In this document: positions 13,631-20,799 of the stretch, piece after piece
Layout of the letters: every line of letters starts with the position of its first letter
Position numbering within the stretch: the first letter of the stretch is position 1
Assembly (NCBI GenBank): GCA_003531585.1
Contig: DQFX01000035.1
Coordinates: 1 to 22,053, forward strand
DNA length: 22,053 nt
Reading direction: 5' to 3'
DNA from: Oscillospiraceae bacterium
GTDB taxonomy: Bacteria; Bacillota; Clostridia; Oscillospirales; Ruminococcaceae
Position numbers and translations under genes: made by a program
The notes under the pieces: generated by a model
Told to the model about the DNA's origin: nothing
The model's database searches: none
Seen by the model: only the letters and a program-made list of their open reading frames with translations

Positions 13631-14202
13631 CACTTCTTACCGTGAGTGGTGTGCTCCGGCTCGTAGGGGTGCTGTGCGCCGTAGATATCGTTGTAGTTCT
13701 TTATGCACTGCTTGATGACCTCCACAGCCTGCTTCTGACCCATTACTTCGTTGACTGCGGTCTCCTTGCCCTCAAGCTGCTTGTACACTGAGAAGAAATG
13801 GCGCATTTCCTCAAACAGATGGCTGGGGAGCGCTTCGATTCCTCTGTATGCGTTGTAGGTAGGATCCTCGAACGGTATCGCGATGATCTTTTCGTCGTTC
13901 TTGCCGTTGTCAAGCATTGTGATAACTCCGATGGGGTAGCACTGAACCAGCACCAGCGGGTCTATAGGTTCGTTGCAGAGTACCAGTACGTCCAGCGGGT
14001 CGCCGTCGTCCGCGAGGGTGCGCGGGATAAATCCGTAGTTGGCGGGGTAGTGCGTGGAGGTGTACAGAATGCGGTCGAGCACGATCAGACCGGTCTGCTT
14101 GTCAAGCTCGTATTTCTTCTTGCTTCCCTTTTCGATCTCGATAACCGCCATGAAGTCGTTTGGGGTGATCCTGTCAGGATTGATGTCATGCCATATATTC
14201 AT
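13630..14202 (-). CDS. ppa: Inorganic pyrophosphatase, family I
   Basis: It hydrolyses pyrophosphate to two phosphates in the cytoplasm, pulling biosynthetic reactions forward. The signature D-G-D-P-L-D at 66-71 holds the metal-binding aspartates D66, D68 and D71. E22, K30 and R44 match the other active-site positions of the E. coli enzyme. Length is 190 residues, slightly longer than E. coli because of a hydrophilic tail ('HPYEPEHTTHGKK'). AAAAGGAG precedes the ATG, and a strong promoter lies at 14239-14267. Its stop overlaps the start of maf, whose reaction also releases pyrophosphate. Confidence 0.95.
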   Translation of the reverse strand: MNIWHDINPDRITPNDFMAVIEIEKGSKKKYELDKQTGLIVLDRILYTSTHYPANYGFIPRTLADDGDPLDVLVLCNEPIDPLVLVQCYPIGVITMLDNGKNDEKIIAIPFEDPTYNAYRGIEALPSHLFEEMRHFFSVYKQLEGKETAVNEVMGQKQAVEVIKQCIKNYNDIYGAQHPYEPEHTTHGKK

Positions 14203-14238
14203 ATTGTCAGTCTCCTTTTAATAGATTTTGCTGTTTTT

Positions 14239-14267
14239 ATTATACAACATCGCCGCCGTATTTTCAA
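14239..14267 (-). promoter_or_regulatory. Promoter of the ppa-maf operon
   Basis: On the minus strand TTGAAA (14262-14267) and a perfect TATAAT (14239-14244) are 17 bp apart. The leader is about 30 nt. Confidence 0.85.
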
Positions 14268-14289
14268 GGGCTTATTTTCTAAAATTTCG

Positions 14290-14319
14290 TCACCGCAGGG
14301 AGAGTTTATACATATTATG
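14290..14319 (+). promoter_or_regulatory. Possible sigma-K-type sporulation promoter of dpaAB
   Basis: TCACC (14290-14294) is followed after 16 bp by CATATTATG (14311-14319). The sigma-K consensus is an AC-containing -35 and CATANNNTA at -10; only the last base differs. In B. subtilis the spoVF operon is sigma-K dependent. No good sigma-A promoter is seen at this place. Confidence 0.4.
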
Positions 14320-14356
14320 GTATTGACCACAGAGGACAGCGTTCAGGAGGTGCGGT

Positions 14357-15187
14357 ATGGGTGACATTCTGTTTATCGGCGGCGACAGGCGCATGATCTG
14401 CGCAGCGGAGCTTATCTCGCAGAGCGGCGGAGTATGCGCGGTCGGGCTGGGCGGCGATTTCCCTGAGCCTGAAAACCAGTCGGACGGATACGAGCGGATA
14501 GTGCTTCCCGTGCCGTTTTCCCGGGACGGTGAGAACATCACCGCGCCGCTCTCTGAAAGACCGCTTCCTCTGGAACTGCTTACAGACTACGCCGCTGCGG
14601 GAGCGCGTATTTTTTCCGGCGGAACCTCCACGAAGCTGGAGGCGCTGTGTGAAACTCACGGGCTTCAACTGGTGAACTACATGGCGGCAGAAGAGCTGAC
14701 GCTTAAAAACGCGCTGCTGACCGCCGAGGGAGCCGTATCTCTGCTGATCAGCGGATATGATGGCGCACTGTTTGATTCCACCGCCGTTATCACCGGGTAC
14801 GGCAGGATAGCAAGGTATCTGGCGCGTCTGCTTCAGGCGTTCCGGTGCAGAGTTACGATCGCGGCGCGAAGCCCGCTCCAGCGGGAAGCGGCACTGCTCG
14901 ACGGCTTGTGTACTCTCCCCGTGACCCTCGCCGGGCTTGCCGCGGCAGGCGCCGATCTCGTAATAAATACCGTTCCCGCGTGTATCCTGACGGAGGAATG
15001 CTTCAGCAGAATGCGCTCCGGCGCCGTTTACATGGAACTCGCGACCCGCTCGGAGACTCCGGAAAAGGAGTGGGCGGAGGCTCGCGGTGTGAAATACATT
15101 GCTGCGGGAGGGCTTCCCGGGAAGTTCTCCCCCAGGACAGCCGGCGAAGCAATCGCGCGTGCTGTCATCTCCGCGGAGCATTCGTAA
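14357..15187 (+). CDS. dpaA: Dipicolinate synthase subunit A
   Basis: With DpaB it makes dipicolinic acid, the calcium chelator of the spore core, from a lysine-pathway intermediate in the mother cell. The 276 residues show an N-terminal domain beginning 'ILFIGGDRRM'. A C-terminal Rossmann fold has the nucleotide-binding 'GYGRIA' at 147-152 and continues 'YLARLLQAFRCRVTIAARS'. 'GADLVINTVPA' and 'AAGGLPGKFSPRTAGEAIA' are typical SpoVFA segments. AGGAGGTG (14345-14352) precedes the ATG. A sigma-K-like promoter lies just upstream. Unlike B. subtilis, no asd, dapG or dapA gene follows dpaB here. Confidence 0.92.
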   Translation: MGDILFIGGDRRMICAAELISQSGGVCAVGLGGDFPEPENQSDGYERIVLPVPFSRDGENITAPLSERPLPLELLTDYAAAGARIFSGGTSTKLEALCETHGLQLVNYMAAEELTLKNALLTAEGAVSLLISGYDGALFDSTAVITGYGRIARYLARLLQAFRCRVTIAARSPLQREAALLDGLCTLPVTLAGLAAAGADLVINTVPACILTEECFSRMRSGAVYMELATRSETPEKEWAEARGVKYIAAGGLPGKFSPRTAGEAIARAVISAEHS

Positions 15188-15206
15188 GCGCCTGCGGAAA
15201 CCATTG

Positions 15207-15246
15207 AAAGGAGGAATCCGCCTGAAATACGGCGGTATCATATATG
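15207..15246 (+). promoter_or_regulatory. Distant Shine-Dalgarno of dpaB with an intervening hairpin
   Basis: The only strong ribosome binding site, AAAGGAGG (15207-15214), ends 29 nt before the ATG (15244). Between them CCGCC (15218-15222) can pair with GGCGG (15231-15235). Folding this 18-nt element would shorten the effective spacing to about 11 nt. No in-frame start lies closer: the frame is closed by TGA at 15223-15225. Confidence 0.5.
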
Positions 15247-15843
15247 ACCGACATTTCAAAGCTCTCGGGGCTGAAGGTCGGGGCGGCGGTGTGCGGGTCG
15301 TTCTGCACATTCTCCCGGGCGTTCCGGGCGTTATCGGAGCTTGTGGCAGCCGGCTGCGACGTTACCCCGATAATGTCGACCTGCGCCTACACCACCGACA
15401 CCCGATTCGGCACAGCCCAGGAACACGCCGCGCGGCTGTTCGACATCACCGGGAAAACTGTGCTGCACGAGATCACCACTACAGAACCTATAGGCCCAAA
15501 GAAAATGTTCGACGTGCTGCTTGTCGCGCCCTGCACCGGAAATACTCTAGCGAAGCTTGCAGCGGGGATCGTTGATACACCTGTATGCATGGCGGTAAAG
15601 AGCCATCTCCGCAATCAGCGCCCGGTGGTTATCGCGGTGTCGACAAATGACGCGCTTGCAGGCGCCGCCAAGAATATCGGCACGCTGCGGAATTACCGGA
15701 ACTTCTATTTTGTTCCGATATTCCAGGACGACCCGGTAGCAAAGCCGTTTTCCATGATATCCGATTTCAACAGGATACCCCAGACGATAGAAGCGGCACT
15801 TTCCGGCGTGCAGATACAGCCGATGATCACCACTGTGCAGTAA
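15244..15843 (+). CDS. dpaB: Dipicolinate synthase subunit B
   Basis: The flavoprotein-fold partner of DpaA. The 199 residues start with 'LKVGAAVCGSFCTFSRAF' (L10 to F27), the classic SpoVFB opening. They contain 'LLVAPCTGNTLAKLAAGIVDTP', which resembles the flavin-binding PASANT region of related decarboxylases. The length matches the family. The gene lies 56 nt after dpaA and shares its transcript. The ATG at 15244 is chosen because the frame is closed just upstream, although the strong AAAGGAGG is unusually far away. A bidirectional hairpin terminator follows at 15914-15942. Confidence 0.92.
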   Translation: MTDISKLSGLKVGAAVCGSFCTFSRAFRALSELVAAGCDVTPIMSTCAYTTDTRFGTAQEHAARLFDITGKTVLHEITTTEPIGPKKMFDVLLVAPCTGNTLAKLAAGIVDTPVCMAVKSHLRNQRPVVIAVSTNDALAGAAKNIGTLRNYRNFYFVPIFQDDPVAKPFSMISDFNRIPQTIEAALSGVQIQPMITTVQ

Positions 15844-15913
15844 GTACAGCGAACTTACGGAACTCTGAAAAGCTGACGTACCATTACAAAATGCAAAGGT
15901 CGCCTCTAAACAA

Positions 15914-15942
15914 AAACGGGCAAGTTTTTGACTTGCCCGTTT
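15914..15942. terminator. Bidirectional terminator after dpaB
   Basis: AAACGGGCAAGT (15914-15925) and ACTTGCCCGTTT (15931-15942) form a perfect 12-bp stem with a five-base loop. T-rich sequence flanks it in both directions. It serves dpaAB and the converging membrane-protein gene. Confidence 0.9.
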
Positions 15943-15969
15943 ATTGTGGTGTTACAGCATACCTGCTGA

Positions 15970-16707
15970 TCATGTCCTTGCTGATCCGGCAATTTTCCCG
16001 GCAATGAACAACACGGCGGTTACGCATATGAAAATAAGCACGAAAAAGTTGATCTCCTCGTTCCAGCGGAGCATCAGGACAGCGGCGTCGCCAACTACAG
16101 CCGCGCAGAACGGCGCTGCCGGGAACTGGTACTCTCCGTCCCCCTCATAGAACCCCCTGAGCATAACCGTGAACATTACGACCATTCCCGCTGAAACGAT
16201 GATCTCCAGAGGAATGAACAGCGCGGAAAGCTCGATCGACGTATGATACACGACAGGTATTGACATGGAAAACGCCACGATATAACCGAATGACAGCCAT
16301 CTTATAACTCCTCCGCCGAGCGCCTTTACGCGCTGGGCAGTATGTATCGCCATAGAAATAAGTATCATTCCATAAGCGGCGAACTGAATCGGCGGTATCG
16401 TGCCATCAGTATGCACCATTCCGCCCAGAAGAAGTATACCGGCCGCTATTGCAAGCTTTCCGAATACGCTTTGTTCTGGTTTGTCAGATGAGCGTGGTTT
16501 TGCCGTAAAGCGTACTTTCAGGAACATATACGTATATGCTCCGATTATCGCCGCCGCCGTAAGCACGCTCATATATAAATCAAGCAGGTCATAGCCGGCT
16601 ATGTCGCTCGTAAGCACCGTCGCAAGGCTTATGATCCGTTCGATGGTGAGAATCAGAAAATACAGCATGAGAAATACAAATTTTGCCTTGTCAGATTTCC
16701 TGGTCAT
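15970..16707 (-). CDS. Multi-spanning membrane protein of unknown function
   Basis: I do not recognise the family. The 245-residue protein has about seven or eight hydrophobic helices, for example 'FVFLMLYFLILTIERIISLA' near the N terminus and 'FFVLIFICVTAVLFIAGKIA' at the C terminus. Short loops connect them, with no soluble domain or catalytic motif. I start it at ATG 16707, 9 nt after GAAAGGAG; the ATG at 16716 would directly abut that site. It has its own promoter with extended -10 and shares a terminator with dpaB. It is divergent from a truncated response-regulator start 160 bp away. A sensory or transport role would be a guess. Confidence 0.7.
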   Translation of the reverse strand: MTRKSDKAKFVFLMLYFLILTIERIISLATVLTSDIAGYDLLDLYMSVLTAAAIIGAYTYMFLKVRFTAKPRSSDKPEQSVFGKLAIAAGILLLGGMVHTDGTIPPIQFAAYGMILISMAIHTAQRVKALGGGVIRWLSFGYIVAFSMSIPVVYHTSIELSALFIPLEIIVSAGMVVMFTVMLRGFYEGDGEYQFPAAPFCAAVVGDAAVLMLRWNEEINFFVLIFICVTAVLFIAGKIAGSART

Positions 16708-16730
16708 ATTAAACATCTCCTTTCAGGTAT

Positions 16731-16759
16731 ATTATAACATATTATTTTTCAAAAATCAA
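16731..16759 (-). promoter_or_regulatory. Promoter of the unknown membrane protein
   Basis: On the minus strand TTGATT (16754-16759) and a perfect TATAAT (16731-16736) are 17 bp apart, with TGT before the -10 (extended -10). Confidence 0.75.
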
Positions 16760-16823
16760 TAGTGATTACGACTTTTATTTTTTCGAAAGAAAAATATTTT
16801 TTCAACTGCATTTCAGATTTTTG

Positions 16824-16832
16824 TGATATAAT
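16824..16832 (+). promoter_or_regulatory. Extended -10 promoter before the truncated regulator
   Basis: TGATATAAT is an extended -10 with a perfect TATAAT at 16827-16832. No good -35 box is seen at 17 bp, which is tolerable with an extended -10. It stands about 35 bp before the truncated response-regulator start. Confidence 0.5.
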
Positions 16833-16867
16833 CAAATCATGAACATATAGAAAGGCAGGTATATAAT

Positions 16868-16912
16868 ATGAGAATACTGATTGCCGAGGACGAATCCATG
16901 ATAAGAAAATGA
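16868..16912 (+). pseudogene. Truncated response-regulator start (14 codons)
   Basis: After AAAGGCAGG (16851-16859) an ATG opens the frame MRILIAEDESMIRK, then TGA. This is the usual beginning of a response-regulator receiver domain: a hydrophobic strand followed by the acidic cluster E7-D8-E9. No continuation is found in any frame downstream, so the rest was lost by deletion or replacement. Promoter, ribosome binding site and start are intact. It could be expressed as a peptide, but a remnant is more likely. Confidence 0.6.
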
Positions 16913-17011
16913 TCTTTGTGCGGTATTGCCTTAACTTTCTGATTCAATTTTACAATATTTTCTCTATCCACGCAACGAGCGGATTTGCGAATTACCTGCA
17001 CTTTTTTTGCT

Positions 17012-17122
17012 TCATTTCTGCATATTTTTATCTTCAAACTCTATCTCCATGATAGAGCCGGACATCTCATCCGCAAAAATGCTGACCTCACCTGAGTATT
17101 TTTTCACATTCGTTACCCACTG
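17012..17122 (-). pseudogene. Possible remnant of an unknown gene
   Basis: A minus-strand frame closed on both sides encodes 36 residues beginning QWVTNVKKYSGEV and containing 'MSGSIMEIEFEDKN'. The composition looks protein-like. A neighbouring frame directly upstream reads 'IAQCFSTFGKQFISSG', and a one-base shift would join the two. There is no clear start or ribosome binding site. I do not recognise the family. Confidence 0.25.
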
Positions 17123-17219
17123 CTAATGAATTGTTTACCAAAAGTTGAAAAGCATTGTGCAATAGTGCTAAATCTATTAGGGGGAAAATAGCTAAAAACA
17201 TGAAAAGTCAACAAAACTA

Positions 17220-17248
17220 TTGAAAAAAACAGGCGGTTGTGGTACAAT
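17220..17248 (+). promoter_or_regulatory. Promoter of the glgBCD operon
   Basis: TTGAAA (17220-17225) and TACAAT (17243-17248) are 17 bp apart. The leader of about 100 nt shows no clear riboswitch or terminator. Confidence 0.8.
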
Positions 17249-17357
17249 AATAACTAGGAATTTATAGTGGGCGACGTATTTTTTATGCAGTTTTGCAGCA
17301 CGCCGCGCACAGATTCCGGACGGACTCCACGAGTATAACGACAGGAGGTCTTTAGAT

Positions 17358-19580
17358 ATGGCTATAATCATTCCGGAAAAATACACCGTTCCGCTGTACC
17401 TTTTCCACCAGGGCGAGAACTCGCACGCTTATGAGTTATTCGGCTCCCACCGGGAGGTACAGGACGGAAAGAGCGGCGCAGTTTTCCGCGTATGGGCTCC
17501 TAATGCGAAAACAGTAAGCGTTGTCGGCGACTTTGATCACTGGGACAGGGCTCTCCACCCGATGAACAAGATCAGCGACGGCGGAATCTGGGAGCTTTTT
17601 ATTCCCGGCATTAAGCAGTACGATAACTACAAATACAGCGTTGAAAGCCCTGACGGGCTGATCAAGCTCAAGGCAGACCCCTATGGTTATCACATGGAGC
17701 TTCGCCCGAACACCGCAACCAAGTTCTACGATATCGAGGGCTTCAAGTGGACGGACAAGAAATATCTTGACGAGCTCCACGCAAAGAATATTTACGACAG
17801 CGCCGCGAATATCTATGAAGTGAACATAGGCTCCTGGCGCAAGGACGGCGAGAATTACCTCAGCTACCGTCAGCTTGCGGATAAGCTGATCCCGTATGTG
17901 AAGGATATGGGCTACACCCACGTTGAGCTTATGCCCATCGGCGAGTATCCTTACGACGGAAGCTGGGGCTACCAACAGATAGGATACTTTGCGCCGACCT
18001 CCCGCTTCGGCACTCCGCATGACTTCATGGAGTTCGTGGACAGGTGCCATGCCGCCGGGATAGGCGTAATAATCGACTGGGTTCCTGCGCACTTCCCGAA
18101 GGACGCCGCAGGTCTTTATGAATTCGACGGCACGAGCTGTTATGAATACTCTGACCCTTTAAAGCGCGAGCACAAGAACTGGGGCACCCACATCTTCGAC
18201 TGGGGTAAGCCTGAGGTACAGAGCTTCCTGGTTTCCAACGCGAATTACTGGATAGAGAAATACCATGTTGACGGTCTGCGCGTGGACGCCGTAGCTTCCA
18301 TGCTCTACCTGGATTACGACCGCCAGAACGGCGAGTGGCGCCCCAACTCCTACGGTGGCCACGAGAACCTCGAAGCCGTGGCGTTCCTGCAAAAGCTTAA
18401 TTCGGCGCTGTTCCGCGAACACCAGAACATCATGATGATCGCCGAGGAATCCACCGCATGGCCGATGGTCACAAAGCCTGCCGATATAGGCGGTCTGGGC
18501 TTCAACTTCAAGTGGAACATGGGCTGGATGAACGACATGCTCAGATATATGTCCATGGATCCGCTGTCGAGACCGTATAACCACAATCTGGTTACGTTCT
18601 CGTTCTACTATGCGTTCTCAGAGAATTACATACTCCCGATATCTCACGACGAGGTAGTTTACGGGAAATGCTCCATGCTGGATAAAATGGGCGGTCCGAG
18701 GGAATTCCGCTTCAATTCAATGCGCACGTTCCTCGGATATATGACCGCTCACCCCGGAAAGAAGCTCATGTTCATGGGTCAGGAATTCGCCCAGTACAAG
18801 GAGTGGAACTTCCAGGCCCAGCTTGACTGGGAGGTCCTGGAATTCGAACCGCACCGCGAGCTTCACGAATACGTCAAGGATCTCAACCGGTTCTACAAGG
18901 AAAACGCTCCGCTGTGGGAGTGCGACACGAGCTGGGAGGGCTTCCACTGGATCTCCAGCGAGGACAACGCAAACTCCGTGATCGCGTTCAGACGTATCGC
19001 CCGCAATAAGGACGAAATAATATGCGTATGCAACTTCCAGCCGGTAAGGCATGAAATATATGAGATCGGCGTTCCGTACTATGCGGACTACAAGGAGGTA
19101 TTCAACTCTGACGACAGTAAGTACGGCGGCACAGGCGTTTCCAACGGTACAGTCACAGCGAAGGAAGAGCCGATGCACGGCGAGCAGTTCCGCATCACGC
19201 TTGACCTGCCCCCGATGGCAGTGCTGTTCTTCAAGATAAAGAACAAGCGCACTCCGCCGAGCCAGCTTCCCGCAGAGGAAGCGATTCCGGAGACCATACA
19301 GCCGGAGAAAGCTCCAGCCGAAGCGGCAGTCCCCGTGGTGCTCCCGCTGCTGAACGAGGAGAGACCGGTAGCCGATATTCCGGAAAGCCTGACTCGCTCC
19401 GCCAAGCCTGCCGAATCCGTCAGGTCAGCAGACCCGGCAGACAAAGCGCTGGAGGCTCCTGTAAATGAGAAATCTGCCGAGGCTCCAGAAGAATCAGCGA
19501 AAACAGCTAACCCCGCCAAGAAAGGCGATAACCCAAACAAAATCACGGCTCAAAAGGTCGGGACAGGAGGAAATATATGA
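17358..19580 (+). CDS. glgB: 1,4-alpha-glucan branching enzyme with a low-complexity C-terminal tail
   Basis: The enzyme cuts alpha-1,4-glucan and rejoins the piece as an alpha-1,6 branch, making glycogen. The N-terminal CBM48 domain (about 35-125, 'FRVWAPNAKTVSVVGDFDHW') precedes the GH13 barrel. Nucleophile D310 is in 'GLRVDAVASML', acid/base E363 in 'MIAEEST', and D431 in 'SHDEVVYGK'. The C-terminal beta domain ends near residue 631. A 109-residue tail rich in Ala, Pro, Glu and Lys follows (632-740), with three [ST]A[KDN]PA[EDK] repeats at 681, 690 and 716. Most relatives end before this tail. AGGAGGTC lies 8 nt before the ATG. The stop overlaps glgC (ATGA). Confidence 0.94.
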   Translation: MAIIIPEKYTVPLYLFHQGENSHAYELFGSHREVQDGKSGAVFRVWAPNAKTVSVVGDFDHWDRALHPMNKISDGGIWELFIPGIKQYDNYKYSVESPDGLIKLKADPYGYHMELRPNTATKFYDIEGFKWTDKKYLDELHAKNIYDSAANIYEVNIGSWRKDGENYLSYRQLADKLIPYVKDMGYTHVELMPIGEYPYDGSWGYQQIGYFAPTSRFGTPHDFMEFVDRCHAAGIGVIIDWVPAHFPKDAAGLYEFDGTSCYEYSDPLKREHKNWGTHIFDWGKPEVQSFLVSNANYWIEKYHVDGLRVDAVASMLYLDYDRQNGEWRPNSYGGHENLEAVAFLQKLNSALFREHQNIMMIAEESTAWPMVTKPADIGGLGFNFKWNMGWMNDMLRYMSMDPLSRPYNHNLVTFSFYYAFSENYILPISHDEVVYGKCSMLDKMGGPREFRFNSMRTFLGYMTAHPGKKLMFMGQEFAQYKEWNFQAQLDWEVLEFEPHRELHEYVKDLNRFYKENAPLWECDTSWEGFHWISSEDNANSVIAFRRIARNKDEIICVCNFQPVRHEIYEIGVPYYADYKEVFNSDDSKYGGTGVSNGTVTAKEEPMHGEQFRITLDLPPMAVLFFKIKNKRTPPSQLPAEEAIPETIQPEKAPAEAAVPVVLPLLNEERPVADIPESLTRSAKPAESVRSADPADKALEAPVNEKSAEAPEESAKTANPAKKGDNPNKITAQKVGTGGNI

Positions 19581-20782
19581 ATCACATTAAAAAAGAGTGC
19601 GTTGCCATGCTGCTTGCCGGTGGTCAGGGAAGCCGTCTGTATGCGCTGACGCAGGAGATGGCAAAGCCTGCAGTTCCCTACGGAGGCAAGTACAGAATAA
19701 TCGACTTCCCGCTCTCCAACTGCGTAAATTCCGGTATCGACACCGTAGGCGTGCTGACGCAGTATCAGCCGCTGGTGCTCAACGAATACATAGGTAACGG
19801 TCAGCCCTGGGGGCTTGACCGCGCTCACGGGGGCGTACATGTACTGCCGCCTTACGAGACCGCAGCAGGCAAGGCATGGTATTCCGGCACAGCTAATGCT
19901 ATCTACCAGAATATCGGCTTCATCGACCGCTACGATCCCGAGTATGTAGTTATCCTGTCCGGCGACCATATCTATAAGATGGACTACTCAAAGATGGTGG
20001 ACTTCCACAAGCAGCACGAGGCTGACGCCACCATTGCAGTGCTTGAAGTTCCGTGGGAGGAAGCCCCCCGCTTCGGTATCATGAGCGCAAATCCCGACGG
20101 CACTATCTACGAGTTCGCAGAGAAGCCGAAGGAGCCTAAGTCAAACCTTGCTTCAATGGGTATTTATGTGTTCACATGGTCCAAGCTCCGCAAGTACCTT
20201 ATTGACAACGAAAACGACGAGGGCGCAACCAAGGATTTCGGTAAGAACATAATCCCCGCAATGCTCGAGAACAAGGAAAAGATGGTAGCGTACCACTTCG
20301 ATGGTTACTGGAAGGACGTTGGAACCATCGACTCCCTGTGGGAAGCTAACATGGATGTCCTCGACCCGAAGGTTCCGCTCGATCTGCTGGACGACAACTG
20401 GAAGATCTACTCCAGAAACCCCGTAATGCCTCCGCATTACGCAGGCCCCTCCAGCCAGATCCAGAACTCCATGGTAGCAGAGGGCTGCGAGATCTACGGC
20501 ATGGTAGACTTCGCGGTGCTGTTCGCAGGCGTTGTTATTGAAGAGGGCGCTATTGTCCGCGACAGTATCATCATGCCTAACACCATCATCAAGAAGGGTG
20601 CGGTCATCGAGTATTCCATCGTCGGCGAGAACTGCGTCATCGGCGAGGGCGCACATATCGGAGAACGTCCTGAGCTTATCGAGGACAAATCACAGTGGGG
20701 CGTTGCAGTAATCGGTCACAACGTGAATGTTTCCGACAAGGCTGTTGCACCTCCTAAGGCTATGATCTCCAAAGATATATAA
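19577..20782 (+). CDS. glgC: Glucose-1-phosphate adenylyltransferase, catalytic subunit
   Basis: It makes ADP-glucose from glucose 1-phosphate and ATP, the committed step of glycogen synthesis. The 401 residues carry the nucleotide-binding 'LLAGGQGSRL' (12-21), 'KPAVPYGGKYRIIDFPLSN' starting at K30, the metal-site 'LSGDHIYKMDY' and 'FAEKPKEPKS'. A C-terminal left-handed beta-helix domain follows, with hexapeptide-like repeats such as 'VIEEGAIVRDSIIMPN'. AGGAGG precedes the ATG within the end of glgB. It is followed after 17 nt by glgD, with which it forms a heterotetramer in related Firmicutes. Confidence 0.96.
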   Translation: MNHIKKECVAMLLAGGQGSRLYALTQEMAKPAVPYGGKYRIIDFPLSNCVNSGIDTVGVLTQYQPLVLNEYIGNGQPWGLDRAHGGVHVLPPYETAAGKAWYSGTANAIYQNIGFIDRYDPEYVVILSGDHIYKMDYSKMVDFHKQHEADATIAVLEVPWEEAPRFGIMSANPDGTIYEFAEKPKEPKSNLASMGIYVFTWSKLRKYLIDNENDEGATKDFGKNIIPAMLENKEKMVAYHFDGYWKDVGTIDSLWEANMDVLDPKVPLDLLDDNWKIYSRNPVMPPHYAGPSSQIQNSMVAEGCEIYGMVDFAVLFAGVVIEEGAIVRDSIIMPNTIIKKGAVIEYSIVGENCVIGEGAHIGERPELIEDKSQWGVAVIGHNVNVSDKAVAPPKAMISKDI

Positions 20783-20799
20783 GAAAGGATGTTTTTGAT

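Larger units (their letters stand above)
16708..17357. other. 650-bp AT-rich region without an intact gene
   Basis: The stretch is clearly more AT-rich than its surroundings. It contains the divergent promoters at 16731-16759 (minus) and 16824-16832 (plus), a truncated response-regulator start (16868-16912), minus-strand coding-like fragments (about 17012-17170), and the glgB promoter and leader (17220-17357). The middle looks like decayed or foreign DNA. Confidence 0.6.

Noticed and set aside
14315..15310. A 331-codon open frame antisense to dpaA
   Set aside because: Arg/Pro-rich composition, no ribosome binding site, and full overlap with a well-recognised gene show it to be a shadow frame.
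42..15913. The 14-mer TCGCCTCTAAACAA at 42-55 and again at 15900-15913
   Set aside because: One shared 14-mer in a 22-kb window is about what chance gives, and the flanks do not match, so I do not call it a repeat element.
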